Positions 25,190-34,572 of a DNA stretch of 64,000 nt are shown one piece after another. Position 1 is the first letter of the stretch; each line of letters starts with the position of its first letter. Origin of the DNA: Aeromicrobium yanjiei (GTDB taxonomy: Bacteria > Actinomycetota > Actinomycetes > Propionibacteriales > Nocardioidaceae); assembly GCF_009649075.1 (NCBI RefSeq), contig NZ_CP045737.1, positions 310,001 through 374,000 of the forward strand. Direction: 5' to 3'. The notes beneath the pieces were generated by a model. It was not told the origin of the DNA and made no database searches. It saw nothing but the letters and a program-made list of their open reading frames with translations. The position numbers and the translations under genes were made by a program.

Positions 25190-26446
25190 GTGAAGACACT
25201 CGTCATCGGCACCGGCGGCCGTGAGCACGCGCTGGCCCTCGCCCTGTCCCGTGATCCGCAGGTCTCCGAGGTGCACGCTGCGCCGGGCAACCCCGGCATC
25301 GCGGCCGTCGCGACGCTCCACGACGTCGACCCGATGAACGGTGCGCAGGTGGCCGACCTGGCCGTCTCGCTCGGCGTCGACCTGGTCGTCGTCGGGCCCG
25401 AGGCCCCGCTCGTCGCGGGCGTGGCCGACGCGGTCCGCGCTGCGGGCATCGCGTGCTTCGGGCCGAGCAAGGAGGCCGCCCAGCTCGAGGGCTCCAAGGC
25501 GTTCGCGAAGCAGGTGATGGCCGGCGCCGAGGTGCCGACCGCCCTGGCGCACGTCTGCGAGACGCCCGAGCAGGTCGTCGCAGCGCTCGACGCCTTCGGC
25601 CCGCCGTACGTCGTCAAGGACGACGCTCTCGCCGCGGGCAAGGGCGTGGTGGTCACCGACGACCGGCAGGCCGCGATCGATCACGCCGCCGCGTGCCGCC
25701 GCGTCGTCATCGAGGAGTTCCTCGACGGCCCCGAGGTGTCGCTGTTCGCGATCACCGACGGCGAGACCGTGCTGCCGCTGCAGCCCGCGCAGGACTTCAA
25801 GCGGGCGTACGACGGTGACGAGGGGCCCAACACGGGCGGCATGGGTGCCTACACGCCGCTGGACTGGGCGCCGGACGGTCTTGTCGCCGAGGTGACGCGC
25901 CGTGTGCTCGTGCCGACGGTGCAGGAGATGGCCCGGCGCGGCACCCCGTTCCAGGGCCTGCTCTACGCCGGACTCGCGCTCACGAGCCGCGGTGTCCGCG
26001 TCATCGAGTTCAACGCCCGCTTCGGTGACCCCGAGACGCAGTCAATCCTGTCGCTGCTCAAGACGCCGCTGTCGGCCCTGCTGCACGGCGCCGCCACCGG
26101 TGAGCTCGCCGAGGTCGGCCTGCCGCAGTGGGAGCGGGCCTCGTCGGTCACCGTGGTCGTGGCGGCCGAGGGATATCCCGAGTCGCCGGTCAAGGGCGAT
26201 GTGATCGAGGGCCTCGACGCAGCCAATGCGCTCGAGGGGGTCGACGTGATCCACGCCGGCACAGCCCTCGCCGACGACCGGCTCGTCACCGCGGGAGGTC
26301 GCGTCCTGTCGGTGACCGCCGTCGGCGCGGACCTCGCCGAGGCGCGCCGCCGTGCGTACGCCGGGATCGACCTCATCGACATTCGTGGAGCCCACCACCG
26401 GACCGACATCGCCCTCGCGGCGGAGCAGGGAACAATAGAGCTGTGA
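25190..26446 (+). CDS. purD: Phosphoribosylamine-glycine ligase (GARS)
   Basis: Second step of de novo purine synthesis, ATP-dependent joining of glycine to phosphoribosylamine. 418 residues with the ATP-grasp fold: [11 protein letters not shown] at the N-terminus, [28 protein letters not shown] and [12 protein letters not shown]. Start GTG at 25190 gives the usual [14 protein letters not shown]-terminus. Its stop overlaps the GTG of purB, so the two are coupled. Confidence 0.98.
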   Translation: MKTLVIGTGGREHALALALSRDPQVSEVHAAPGNPGIAAVATLHDVDPMNGAQVADLAVSLGVDLVVVGPEAPLVAGVADAVRAAGIACFGPSKEAAQLEGSKAFAKQVMAGAEVPTALAHVCETPEQVVAALDAFGPPYVVKDDALAAGKGVVVTDDRQAAIDHAAACRRVVIEEFLDGPEVSLFAITDGETVLPLQPAQDFKRAYDGDEGPNTGGMGAYTPLDWAPDGLVAEVTRRVLVPTVQEMARRGTPFQGLLYAGLALTSRGVRVIEFNARFGDPETQSILSLLKTPLSALLHGAATGELAEVGLPQWERASSVTVVVAAEGYPESPVKGDVIEGLDAANALEGVDVIHAGTALADDRLVTAGGRVLSVTAVGADLAEARRRAYAGIDLIDIRGAHHRTDIALAAEQGTIEL

Positions 26447-27864
26447 CCACCCCGAACGTCCTCGCCAACCGCTACGCCTCCCCGGAGATCGCCCGCGTCT
26501 GGTCGCCCGAGCACAAGATCGTGCTGGAGCGACGTCTCTGGATCGCCGTGCTCAAGGCGCAGCGCGATCTCGGCGTCGAGACGCCTGACGGGGTGATCGA
26601 GGCGTACGAGTCGGTGATCGACCACGTCGACCTCGCCTCGATCGCGGCGCGCGAGAAGATCACCCGTCACGACGTCAAGGCCCGCATCGAGGAGTTCGCG
26701 GACCTCGCCGGCACCGAGCACATCCACAAGGGCATGACCTCGCGTGACCTCACCGAGAACGTCGAGCAGCTGCAGATCAAGGCCTCCCTCGAGCTCATGC
26801 GTGAGCGCGCCGTGGCGACCCTGGCCCGGCTCGGACGCCTCGCGTCGGAGCACGCCGAGCTGGTCATGGCCGGACGCAGCCACAACGTCGCCGCGCAGGC
26901 CACGACGCTGGGCAAGCGCTTCGCGACCGTTGCCGACGAGCTGATGGTCGCGATCGACCGGCTCGACGACCTCATCGCGCGCTACCCCCTGCGTGGCATC
27001 AAGGGCCCGGTCGGCACAGCACAGGACCAGCTCGACCTGCTCGGCGGCGACCAGGAGAAGCTCGCCGAGCTCGAGCGCCGGGTCGCGTCCCACCTGGGCT
27101 TCGACAAGGTGCTGACGAGCGTCGGCCAGGTCTACCCCCGCTCGCTCGACTACGACGTCGTGACAGCGCTGGTGCAGCTCTCGGCCGCCCCGTCCAACCT
27201 CGCGACGACCATCCGTCTGATGGCAGGCAACGAGATCGTGACCGAGGGCTTCAAGCCCGGTCAGGTCGGCTCGAGCGCGATGCCGCACAAGATGAACACC
27301 CGCTCGTGCGAGCGCGTCAACGGACTCGCGGTCATCCTGCGCGGCTACTCCTCGATGGTCGGCGAGCTCGCCGGCGACCAGTGGAACGAGGGCGACGTGT
27401 CGTGCTCGGTCGTCCGCCGCGTGGCCCTGCCCGATGCGTTCTACGCCGCCGACGGCCTGTTCGAGACGTTCCTGACCGTCCTCGACGAGTTCGGCACGTT
27501 CCCGGCCGTGATCCAGCGTGAGCTCGACCGCTACCTCCCGTTCCTGGCCTCGACCAAGGTCCTCATGGCCGCGGTGCGCAACGGCCGCGGGCGCGAGACG
27601 GCGTACGAGGCCGTCAAGCAGCACGCGGTCGCCGTCGCGCTGGAGATGCGCGAGAAGGGTGCCGCGGAGAACGACCTGTTCGCGCGCCTGGCCGCGGACG
27701 AGCGCCTGGGCCTGTCGAAGGACGACCTCGCGAGCCTCGTCGCGTCGCCGATCGACTTCACCGGCGCGGCAGTCAGCCAGGTCCACGCGGTCGTGGCGCG
27801 CATCGAGGAGATCGTCGCCGCCGACCCGGCCGCCGCGGCGTACACCCCCGGCTCGATCCTCTAG
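26443..27864 (+). CDS. purB: Adenylosuccinate lyase
   Basis: Fumarase-superfamily enzyme acting twice in purine synthesis (SAICAR to AICAR, adenylosuccinate to AMP). 473 residues; MTSRDLTENVEQ, AGRSHNVAAQATTLGKR, and the signature GSSAMPHKMNTRSCERV are intact. The GTG start overlaps the purD stop by 4 bp. It belongs to the longer PurB subgroup common in actinobacteria. Confidence 0.97.
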   Translation: MTTPNVLANRYASPEIARVWSPEHKIVLERRLWIAVLKAQRDLGVETPDGVIEAYESVIDHVDLASIAAREKITRHDVKARIEEFADLAGTEHIHKGMTSRDLTENVEQLQIKASLELMRERAVATLARLGRLASEHAELVMAGRSHNVAAQATTLGKRFATVADELMVAIDRLDDLIARYPLRGIKGPVGTAQDQLDLLGGDQEKLAELERRVASHLGFDKVLTSVGQVYPRSLDYDVVTALVQLSAAPSNLATTIRLMAGNEIVTEGFKPGQVGSSAMPHKMNTRSCERVNGLAVILRGYSSMVGELAGDQWNEGDVSCSVVRRVALPDAFYAADGLFETFLTVLDEFGTFPAVIQRELDRYLPFLASTKVLMAAVRNGRGRETAYEAVKQHAVAVALEMREKGAAENDLFARLAADERLGLSKDDLASLVASPIDFTGAAVSQVHAVVARIEEIVAADPAAAAYTPGSIL

Positions 27865-27907
27865 GAGTCTCGGCCCGATCGAACGGGCACAGGTGTGCGG
27901 CGAGGCC

Positions 27908-27913
27908 TACGCT
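27908..27913 (+). promoter_or_regulatory. -10 element of the DUF3592-like gene
   Basis: TACGCT, six bases before ATG 27920. Confidence 0.45.
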
Positions 27914-27919
27914 CGGAGG

Positions 27920-28294
27920 ATGCCGATCACCCTGGTCCCCGCGGGGTTCCTGGTCGGTGGGGCCGTGCTCGTGTGGTGGGCCTGGACCCGCCGCCGGGCT
28001 CTCGCGCTGCGCCCCTCCGACTGGCTCCCCGTCACGGGCAGCGTCGTCGGGTCCGGCGCGTCCAGGCGCGTCGAGTACGTCAGCCCCGAGGGTCGTCGGC
28101 TGCGCGTCCAGGTGCCGGAGGACGCGCTGGTGCCGGCCGACGGACCGGTCGGGCTGTTCGTCGACCCGCGGGATCCCTCGCGTGCCCGGCTGGCCGAGCC
28201 CGACCGGGTCGCGGCCCGGCTGGTCCGCCAGCTGCTGCTCCTCGGGGCGGTCATGCTGGTCGTCGGCGCGGTCACGCTCGCGGTCCTCGCCTGA
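27920..28294 (+). CDS. Small membrane protein, DUF3592-like
   Basis: 124 residues: N-terminal membrane helix (LVPAGFLVGGAVLVWWAW), a soluble beta-rich middle (PVTGSVVGSGASRRVEYVSPEGRRLRVQVPE, VGLFVDPRDPSRARL) and a C-terminal helix (LLLLGAVMLVVGAVTLAVL). The layout, helix - beta domain with a conserved DPxDP-like loop - helix, matches DUF3592 proteins of unknown role. It sits between purB and purC but appears to have its own leaderless promoter. Confidence 0.7.
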   Translation: MPITLVPAGFLVGGAVLVWWAWTRRRALALRPSDWLPVTGSVVGSGASRRVEYVSPEGRRLRVQVPEDALVPADGPVGLFVDPRDPSRARLAEPDRVAARLVRQLLLLGAVMLVVGAVTLAVLA

Positions 28295-28311
28295 CGAAGG
28301 CGCGGGGCCAC

Positions 28312-28317
28312 TAGGCT
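28312..28317 (+). promoter_or_regulatory. -10 element of purC
   Basis: TAGGCT, six bases before the GTG at 28324. Confidence 0.5.
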
Positions 28318-28323
28318 GGGCGC

Positions 28324-29187
28324 GTGCCACTCGACATCCCTGGAGCCACCCACCTGCACTCGGGCAAGGTCCGCGACCTCTACGAGGTGGAGTCCGGCCA
28401 CCTCCTGATGGTGGCGTCCGACCGGGTCTCGGCGTTCGACTTCATCCTCGAGCCCGGCATCCCCGACAAGGGCGAGATCCTCACGCGCATGTCGCTGTGG
28501 TGGTTCGACCAGCTGGCCGACCTGATCCCCAACCACGTCGTCTCGACCGACGTGCCCGAGCAGGTCCGCGGTCGCGCACTCATCGTCGAGAAGCTCGACA
28601 TGTTCCCGGTCGAGTGCGTCGCCCGCGGCTACCTCACCGGATCGGGGCTCAGCGACTACGAGGCCACCGGCGAGGTGTGCGGGGTGCCGTTGCCCGCGGG
28701 CCTGGTCGACGGCGCGCGACTTCCCGAGCCGATCTTCACCCCGGCCACCAAGGCCGAGCTGGGCGAGCACGACGAGAACGTGTCGTTCGAGGCGGTCACC
28801 CACACGATCGGCCTCGAGACCGCCACCGCCCTGAAGGACCTGACGCTCCGTGTCTACGCCCGCGCCGAGGAGATCGCTCGCGAGCGCGGCATCATCCTGG
28901 CCGACACCAAGCTCGAGTTCGGCGCCCGCCCCGACGGCACGATCGTGCTGGCGGACGAGGTGCTGACGCCCGACTCGTCCCGCTTCTGGCCGGCCGACTC
29001 GTGGCAGCCCGGACGCTCCCAGCCGTCGTACGACAAGCAGTTCGTGCGCAACTGGCTCATCTCGCCCGAGAGCGGATGGGACCGCGCGAGCAACGAGCAG
29101 CCGCCGACCCTGCCGGACGAGATCGTCGCGAAGACCCGCGAGCGCTACGTGCAGGCGTACGAGCAGCTCACCGGCGAGACGTTCTGA
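28324..29187 (+). CDS. purC: SAICAR synthetase
   Basis: Joins aspartate to CAIR in purine synthesis. 287 residues with [46 protein letters not shown] and [12 protein letters not shown], all conserved. GTG start at 28324; leaderless promoter. It is followed by a CoA ligase with a separate promoter (TAGTCT at 29223-29228). Confidence 0.98.
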   Translation: MPLDIPGATHLHSGKVRDLYEVESGHLLMVASDRVSAFDFILEPGIPDKGEILTRMSLWWFDQLADLIPNHVVSTDVPEQVRGRALIVEKLDMFPVECVARGYLTGSGLSDYEATGEVCGVPLPAGLVDGARLPEPIFTPATKAELGEHDENVSFEAVTHTIGLETATALKDLTLRVYARAEEIARERGIILADTKLEFGARPDGTIVLADEVLTPDSSRFWPADSWQPGRSQPSYDKQFVRNWLISPESGWDRASNEQPPTLPDEIVAKTRERYVQAYEQLTGETF

Positions 29188-29260
29188 CGCTCGACCGCTC
29201 TGCGTCGCTCTCTACCGCCCAGTAGTCTGGCGTGACCGTCGTCGCACCCAAGGAGCACCC

Positions 29261-30823
29261 GTGGCCAATCTCGCCGCCCTGCTGGAGAACTCCGCCGAGA
29301 AGTACGCCGACCGCACCGCGGTCGTCTTCGGCGACACCAAGCTGAACTACGCGCAGGTCAACGGAGCCGCGAACCAAGTGGCCAACCTCCTGGTCGAGCG
29401 CGGCATCCAGCCCGGAGACAAGGTCGCGCTCTCGTGCCCGAACCTGCCCTACTTCACGATCGTCTACTACGGCATCCTCAAGGCCGGTGCGACGGTCGTC
29501 CCGCTCAACGTGCTGCTGAAGCCCCGCGAGGTGGCCTATCACCTGGCCGACTCCGACGCGAAGGCGTACTTCGCCTTCGAGGGCACGCCCGACCTGCCGA
29601 TCGGCGAGTCGGCGTGGGAGGGCTTCGAGGCGACCGATACGTGCTCGGAGTTCTTCTTGATCCGCATGGACGCCAAGTGGCCCGAGCCCCTGTCGCCGCC
29701 GGAGTACTTCGCGCCGCTCGTGGCCAAGCAGCCCGCGACGTTCGAGACGGTCGAGCGTGACGACGACGACACGGCCGTCATCCTCTACACCTCGGGCACG
29801 ACCGGGCAGCCCAAGGGTGCCGAGCTGCGCCACCGCAACATGCGCGACAACGCGCTGGCGGGCGTCGACCTGTTCGGCGCCGACGCCGACAACCCCGACA
29901 CGTACCTGTGCGTGCTGCCGCTGTTCCACTCGTTCGGGCAGACCGTGATCCAGAACGGAGCCTTCGCCTACGGCGGCACCGTCGTGATGCTGCCGCGCTT
30001 CGAGGCCAAGCCCGCCCTCGACCTGATGCTGCGCGAGAAGGTCACGTTCTTCGCCGGCGTGCCGACGATGTACTGGGGACTGCTCGCGGCGCTGGACGAC
30101 ACGGTGGACGTCGAGTCGCTCGCAGCGAACCTGCGGGTCGCTGCAGCTGGTGGCGCCGCCCTGCCCGGTGAGATCCACAAGCAGTTCAAGGACCGCTTCG
30201 GCGTCACGATCCTCGAGGGCTACGGCCTCTCGGAGACCTCGCCGGTCGCGTCCTTCTCGGTGTACGGCGAGGAGCCTCGCGTCGGCTCGATCGGCAAGCC
30301 GATCCCCGGCGTGGAGATGAAGCTGATCCAGAACGACCTGGGATGGACCGACGTCGAGGACGGCCCCGACGCGGTCGGCGAGATCGCGATCAAGGGCCAC
30401 AACGTGATGAAGGGCTACTACGGTCGCCCCGAGGCGACCGCGGAGGCCATCAAGGACGGCTGGTTCCGCTCCGGCGACCTGGCCAAGAAGGACGAGGACG
30501 GTTTCTACTTCATCGTCGATCGGTCCAAGGACATGATCATCCGCGGCGGTTTCAACGTCTATCCGCGCGAGATCGAGGAGGTGCTGATGGAGCACCCGGC
30601 CGTCTCGCTGGTCGCGGTCATCGGCGTCCCGAACGAGTCGCACGGCGAGGAGATCAAGGCCGTCGTGGTCAAGAACAAGGACCACGACGACGTCAGCGAG
30701 GCCGATCTCGCCGCGTGGGCCAAGGAGCAGCTCGCGGCCTACAAGTACCCGCGCATCGTGCAGTTCGTCGACGAGCTGCCGATGACGTCGACCGGCAAGA
30801 TCCTCAAGCGCGAGCTGTCCTGA
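29261..30823 (+). CDS. Long-chain-type fatty acid-CoA ligase
   Basis: 520 residues, adenylate-forming superfamily, activating a fatty acid to its CoA ester. P-loop YTSGTTGQPKGAEL, EGYGLSETSP, the hinge aspartate region SGDLAKKDEDGFYFIVDRSKD, and the C-terminal TSTGKILKREL lysine are intact. An AAGGAG ribosome site precedes the GTG. It resembles the LcfB/FadD group. It is unrelated to purine synthesis and is closed by a strong terminator. Confidence 0.9.
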   Translation: MANLAALLENSAEKYADRTAVVFGDTKLNYAQVNGAANQVANLLVERGIQPGDKVALSCPNLPYFTIVYYGILKAGATVVPLNVLLKPREVAYHLADSDAKAYFAFEGTPDLPIGESAWEGFEATDTCSEFFLIRMDAKWPEPLSPPEYFAPLVAKQPATFETVERDDDDTAVILYTSGTTGQPKGAELRHRNMRDNALAGVDLFGADADNPDTYLCVLPLFHSFGQTVIQNGAFAYGGTVVMLPRFEAKPALDLMLREKVTFFAGVPTMYWGLLAALDDTVDVESLAANLRVAAAGGAALPGEIHKQFKDRFGVTILEGYGLSETSPVASFSVYGEEPRVGSIGKPIPGVEMKLIQNDLGWTDVEDGPDAVGEIAIKGHNVMKGYYGRPEATAEAIKDGWFRSGDLAKKDEDGFYFIVDRSKDMIIRGGFNVYPREIEEVLMEHPAVSLVAVIGVPNESHGEEIKAVVVKNKDHDDVSEADLAAWAKEQLAAYKYPRIVQFVDELPMTSTGKILKRELS

Positions 30824-30829
30824 GACCGC

Positions 30830-30861
30830 CGTGGCAGGATGCCGGAGGGCATCCTGCCACG
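30830..30861 (+). terminator. Terminator after the CoA ligase
   Basis: Perfect 14-bp stem, CGTGGCAGGATGCC against GGCATCCTGCCACG, loop GGAG. Confidence 0.9.
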
Positions 30862-30916
30862 AGGGTCGGACATCGAGTTTTGCCTGTTAAATCAGGAAAA
30901 AAGATGGCCAGAAACC

Positions 30917-30945
30917 TTGTGGTCGAACACCTGTTCGACTAGGGT
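30917..30945 (+). promoter_or_regulatory. Promoter of the DUF222/HNH gene
   Basis: -35 TTGTGG (30917-30922), 17-base spacer, -10 TAGGGT (30940-30945), then six bases to ATG 30952. The spacer is filled by the SOS box, so a bound repressor would block RNA polymerase directly. The mRNA is expected to be leaderless. Confidence 0.7.
30923..30938. promoter_or_regulatory. SOS box (LexA operator)
   Basis: TCGAAC-ACCT-GTTCGA, a perfect match to the actinobacterial/mycobacterial SOS consensus TCGAAC-N4-GTTCGA. It lies exactly between the -35 and -10 elements of the DUF222/HNH gene. LexA itself is not encoded in this window. Confidence 0.85.
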
Positions 30946-30951
30946 TGAGTC

Positions 30952-32187
30952 ATGAACCCGGAGCCGACGATCGACGCGATGCGCACCGCTGCGCAGGCGC
31001 TCTCGTCGGGCGACGTGCGGCAGAAGCTGCACGCGGTGCAGCAGGCGCAGGATGCATTGGATGCCGCCAAGGCGGTGCTGCTGGCCGAGCTGCAGACGTC
31101 CAAGGACTTCGAGCTCGACGGCGCCTCGACGTTGAACATGTGGGTGCGCAACCAGCTGCACCTGAAGTCAGGGCAGGCAACGACGTTGGTGCGCAACCTG
31201 CGCGCGCTCCGAGACCTGACCCTGGTCGCGGAGGCGGCGTTGTCGGGTCAGATCAGTGCCGCCCACGTGCAGGTGTTCGTCTACGGCCTGGCCCATGTGG
31301 GGTTGGAGCCGATGCGTCAGTACGAGGACGTCCTGGTCGCGGTTGCGTGTGAGCAGGACCCGGGTGCGCTGTTCGAGGCGGTCAAGGACCTGAAGGACCG
31401 GATTCACCCCGAGGACCTCGACGAGGCCTGGAAGGGTGGCATGGACAAGGAAGACTTCGCTGTCGACGCCCTGTTCGAGGGCTGGCACATCACCGGATTC
31501 CTCAACACCGTCACCGGGCTGAAGCTGAAGAAGGTGCTCGACTCGATCTCTGCACCGCGGGACAAGGACGACACCCGCACCGGCGCCCAGCGCCGGGTGC
31601 AAGGCCTCGATGACCTGTTGGACAGCATCCTGGGCAACGGCCTCCCGTCCGACAAGGGAGTGCGCCCGCACATGTCGGTCTTCGTCGATGCGGAGACCCT
31701 TGAAGCAGCGGCCGAGCGGGTGAAGCAGGAGACCGAGCGTCCTCACTTCGTGCCCGACCCCATGCCACCCACCGAGCCCGCGACCCTGGCCGGTCACGGT
31801 GCCATCGGTCCGCATCTGCTGATGTTCTTGTTCTGCATGTCCGGTGTCACCGGGTTCGTCCGCGAGCAGGACCAGGTCCTCAACGTCGGCCGCACCAAGT
31901 ACGAGCCCACCATGAAGCAGCGCAAAGCAGTCCTGGCTCGCCAGAAGGGCATCTGCGCCACACCCGGCTGCCACCACACCCACCTCGAGGTCCACCACAG
32001 CGTGTGGTGGTCGTTGGGTGGCCGCACCGACCTGGACCAGCTCGTCGGGTTGTGCGTCCGCTGCCACCACCTCGTGCACCGCGGGGCGTTGCACATCAGC
32101 GGCAACGCGGTCGACGGGTTCGAGTTCACCAACCGGTTCCAGCGGCCCGTCCGGCGACGACGAACCGGCTACCGCCGAGCCGCCTGA
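30952..32187 (+). CDS. DUF222 / HNH endonuclease-domain protein (13E12 repeat type)
   Basis: 411 residues: a long helical DUF222 region (about 30-300) and a C-terminal HNH nuclease fold with CATPGCHHTHLEVHH, WSLGGRTDLDQLVGLCVRCHHLVH: two CxxC-type zinc pairs and the HH catalytic pair. This is the family multiplied in many actinobacteria and known in M. tuberculosis as REP13E12. Unlike the flanking pur genes its codons use more G-ending leucine/valine forms such as TTG, and it interrupts the pur cluster between purC and purS, both consistent with insertion. The perfect SOS box in its promoter predicts induction by DNA damage. The molecular role of the family is unknown. Confidence 0.88.
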   Translation: MNPEPTIDAMRTAAQALSSGDVRQKLHAVQQAQDALDAAKAVLLAELQTSKDFELDGASTLNMWVRNQLHLKSGQATTLVRNLRALRDLTLVAEAALSGQISAAHVQVFVYGLAHVGLEPMRQYEDVLVAVACEQDPGALFEAVKDLKDRIHPEDLDEAWKGGMDKEDFAVDALFEGWHITGFLNTVTGLKLKKVLDSISAPRDKDDTRTGAQRRVQGLDDLLDSILGNGLPSDKGVRPHMSVFVDAETLEAAAERVKQETERPHFVPDPMPPTEPATLAGHGAIGPHLLMFLFCMSGVTGFVREQDQVLNVGRTKYEPTMKQRKAVLARQKGICATPGCHHTHLEVHHSVWWSLGGRTDLDQLVGLCVRCHHLVHRGALHISGNAVDGFEFTNRFQRPVRRRRTGYRRAA

Positions 32188-32263
32188 CCCCACCGGTCCG
32201 GCGGCCCACCGCCACGCCCGGGGCGCCGATACACTGGGCGCACCGACCACTCTAGGAGCGTCC

Positions 32264-32521
32264 GTGGCCCGCGTCATCGTCGATGTCATGCCCAAACCCG
32301 AGATCCTCGACCCCCAGGGGAAGGCCGTCCACGGCGCCCTGCCGCGGCTCGGCTTCAACGCCGTGACCGATGTGCGTCAGGGCAAGCGCTTCGAGCTCGA
32401 GGTCGAGTCCGCCGACGAGGCGACGCTGGCCGAGATCCGTCAGGTGGCCGAGACGCTGCTGTCCAATCCGGTGATCGAGGACTTCTCCGTGCGGGTCGAC
32501 GACGACGCGGTCGCTCGATGA
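32264..32521 (+). CDS. purS: FGAM synthase, PurS subunit
   Basis: 85-residue partner that links PurL and PurQ in the three-part formylglycinamidine ribonucleotide synthase. [17 protein letters not shown] and the C-terminal [11 protein letters not shown] are conserved. GTG at 32264 follows TAGGAG; TACACT at 32230-32235 is a likely -10. Its stop overlaps the ATG of purQ. Confidence 0.96.
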   Translation: MARVIVDVMPKPEILDPQGKAVHGALPRLGFNAVTDVRQGKRFELEVESADEATLAEIRQVAETLLSNPVIEDFSVRVDDDAVAR

Positions 32522-33189
32522 AGATCGGCGTCGTCACGTTCCCGGGGTCGCTCGACGACACCGACGCGCAGCGGGCCGTGCGCCTCGCGGGCGGGGAGGC
32601 CGTCGCGATCTGGCACGGCGACCACGACCTCCAGGGCGTCGACGCCGTCATCCTGCCCGGCGGGTTCTCCTACGGCGACTATCTGCGCTGTGGTGCGATC
32701 GCGAGCTTCGCCCCGGTGATGACCGAGGTCATCAGCGCGGCGCAGGGCGGCATGCCCGTGCTGGGCATCTGCAACGGATTCCAGATCCTCTGCGAGTCGC
32801 ACCTGCTGCCCGGTGCGCTGATCCGCAACAACCACCGCACGTTCATCTGCCGCGACCAGACCCTGCGGGTCGACAACGCGTCGACGGCATGGACCACGGA
32901 CCTGTCCGAGGGGCAGGAGATCGTCATCCCGCTCAAGAACGGCGAGGGTGGCTTCATCGCCGACGAGTCGACGCTGGACCGGCTGGAGGGGGAGGGCCAG
33001 GTCGTCTTCCGCTACGTCGGCGGCAACCCCAACGGCTCGCTGCGCGACATCGCCGGCATCACCAACGAGCGCGGCAACGTCGTGGGGCTCATGCCGCACC
33101 CCGAGCACGCGGTCGAGGACCTCACCGGATCCGGCACCGACGGCCTCGCGCTGTTCACCTCGGGCCTGTCGGCTCTGGCCTCGCGCTGA
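32518..33189 (+). CDS. purQ: FGAM synthase, glutaminase subunit PurQ
   Basis: Class I glutamine amidotransferase supplying ammonia to PurL. 223 residues; nucleophile Cys in [10 protein letters not shown], and the His/Glu pair in [10 protein letters not shown]. Starts inside the purS stop (ATGA). PurL, the synthase subunit, is separated by 14 kb in this window. Confidence 0.98.
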   Translation: MKIGVVTFPGSLDDTDAQRAVRLAGGEAVAIWHGDHDLQGVDAVILPGGFSYGDYLRCGAIASFAPVMTEVISAAQGGMPVLGICNGFQILCESHLLPGALIRNNHRTFICRDQTLRVDNASTAWTTDLSEGQEIVIPLKNGEGGFIADESTLDRLEGEGQVVFRYVGGNPNGSLRDIAGITNERGNVVGLMPHPEHAVEDLTGSGTDGLALFTSGLSALASR

Positions 33190-33231
33190 CCGGAGCAGGC
33201 TGCTCGACCCGGTCGGACTGCTCGACAGCGG

Positions 33232-33237
33232 CAGACT
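33232..33237 (+). promoter_or_regulatory. -10 element of the TOPRIM gene
   Basis: CAGACT, six bases before ATG 33244. Confidence 0.4.
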
Positions 33238-33243
33238 GGGCCC

Positions 33244-33903
33244 ATGGACACCGGGTCCGCGGACGACATGGCGCCCCTGCGGGACGCTGTGATCGCCTGC
33301 GCCGCTGACGACGCGGGTGAGGCGCGCCGGCTCGTCCTGACCCTAGCCGCTGACGTCGGCCTTCGCGCCGTCGTGCTGGTCGAGGGGGAGAGCGACCGGG
33401 CGGCGGTGGAGGCGCTGGCCCGCCGCCGCGGCCGTGACCTCGCCGCCGAGTCCGTCTGCATCGTCCCGATCGGCGGAGCCACCAGCATCCGCCGCTTTCT
33501 GGACGTCGTCGGCCCGGACCGGCTCGATGTCCGCCTCGGCGGTCTGGTGGACCGGGCCGAGCTGCGCTTCTTCCGGCATGCGCTGCAGGACGTCGGCCTC
33601 GGTCTGGACGGCTTCTTCGTGTGCGATGCCGACCTCGAGGACGAGCTCATCCGCGCCCTCGACGTCGCGGGCGTCGAGTCTGTGATCGGGGCGCAGGGCG
33701 AGCTCGGCAAGCTGCGGACGTTCGAGCGTCAGCCGTCCCAACGGCATCGCTCGCAGGCCGATCGGCTGCACAGGTTCCTCGGGACGCACAGCGGTCGCAA
33801 GGCGCAGTACGCCCGGGCGCTCGTCGACGCGCTGCCGCTCGTCCGGGTGCCGCGGCCACTGGACGACCTGCTGACGTACGTCGGAAGGCGGCTGGAAGAA
33901 TGA
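33244..33903 (+). CDS. Stand-alone OLD-type TOPRIM protein
   Basis: 219 residues. The TOPRIM pattern is visible: VVLVEGESDRAAVEALA (Glu 47), a GGATSI loop, LVDRAE (Asp 103), then FFVCDADLEDELIRAL with further acids. That is the arrangement of the OLD-family TOPRIM domain, but the ABC-type ATPase that normally precedes it is missing, and none is encoded nearby. Annotated homologues in actinobacteria are usually called TOPRIM nucleotidyl transferase/hydrolase. Its stop overlaps the start of a SCO4848-type gene. Possible roles are DNA or RNA cleavage; none shown. Confidence 0.75.
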   Translation: MDTGSADDMAPLRDAVIACAADDAGEARRLVLTLAADVGLRAVVLVEGESDRAAVEALARRRGRDLAAESVCIVPIGGATSIRRFLDVVGPDRLDVRLGGLVDRAELRFFRHALQDVGLGLDGFFVCDADLEDELIRALDVAGVESVIGAQGELGKLRTFERQPSQRHRSQADRLHRFLGTHSGRKAQYARALVDALPLVRVPRPLDDLLTYVGRRLEE

Positions 33904-34127
33904 GCGGCATGGATCTCCCCGTTGCCGTCTCCGTCCTGCTCATCGTGGCCGGTCTCTGGAACCTCGTGATCTGGCCGCAGTTCCTGCGCCGCGTGATGAA
34001 GGACCCGCGCGCCCGCGACGAGGCAGGCAAGGCCACGACGTTCCTGACCGTGCACCTCGTGCTGGTCACCGTCTCGATGGTGCTCGGCATCGCCGTCGGC
34101 ATCGTGGGAATCGCCGCACTCGCCTGA
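33900..34127 (+). CDS. SCO4848-type small membrane protein
   Basis: 75 residues, two membrane helices: LPVAVSVLLIVAGLWNLVIWP, a basic loop QFLRRVMKDPRARDEAGKAT, then LTVHLVLVTVSMVLGIAVGIVGIAAL. The pattern matches an actinobacterial family of small membrane proteins of unknown role. Overlaps the TOPRIM gene stop by 4 bp, hence coupled to it. Confidence 0.75.
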   Translation: MSGMDLPVAVSVLLIVAGLWNLVIWPQFLRRVMKDPRARDEAGKATTFLTVHLVLVTVSMVLGIAVGIVGIAALA

Positions 34128-34141
34128 GTGTTGATCCCCGC

Positions 34142-34423
34142 ATGAGCACCACGATCAAGCACAACACCGACCAGCAGCGCTACGAGATCTCGGTCGACGG
34201 GATCCTGGCCGGCTTCACCGAGGCCACGGAGGACGACAGCGACGTCGTCGTCTTCCCGCACACGGAGATCTTCGACCAGTTCGAGGGCCAGGGGCTCGCC
34301 TCCCAGCTCGTCGGCGGTGCGCTCGACGACGTCCGGGTGCGTGGCAAGAAGGTCCGGCCGGTCTGCTCGTACGTGGTCCGATTCATCGAGAAGCACCGGG
34401 ACTACGCCGATCTCGTCGCCTGA
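34142..34423 (+). CDS. Small GNAT-type N-acetyltransferase (YjdJ-like)
   Basis: 93 residues, the minimal acetyltransferase fold: RYEISVDGILAGFTEA, then VFPHTEIFDQFEGQGLASQLVGGALDDVRVRGKKVRPVCSYVVRFIEKH. The EGQGLAS loop binds acetyl-CoA and the final Cys-Ser-Tyr strand is typical of this group. It probably acts on a small molecule or peptide; substrate unknown. Fourteen bases after the SCO4848-type gene and likely cotranscribed. Confidence 0.85.
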   Translation: MSTTIKHNTDQQRYEISVDGILAGFTEATEDDSDVVVFPHTEIFDQFEGQGLASQLVGGALDDVRVRGKKVRPVCSYVVRFIEKHRDYADLVA

Positions 34424-34470
34424 GAGTGGTGTCACACGCTCCCGAGTCGTCGGTGCCGCGCACCGACTGA

Positions 34471-34476
34471 TAGTAT
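34471..34476 (+). promoter_or_regulatory. -10 element of the DEAD-box helicase gene
   Basis: TAGTAT, about 100 bases before the GTG at 34573; the leader includes the hairpin GCGCA-ATTC-TGCGC (34491-34504). A long structured leader is usual for cold-shock helicase genes. Confidence 0.45.
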
Positions 34477-34572
34477 GTGAACACGTGAACGCGCAATTCT
34501 GCGCTGTTCCGGCCCGACGAAGTAGCGCATCCGTTGCGTGAAATGGTTTGCGGGCACCGTCCCGATACGTCT

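Noticed and set aside
30892-31196. Minus-strand frames antisense to the DUF222 gene start
   Set aside because: They are shadows; the plus-strand gene has promoter, SOS box and clear family identity.
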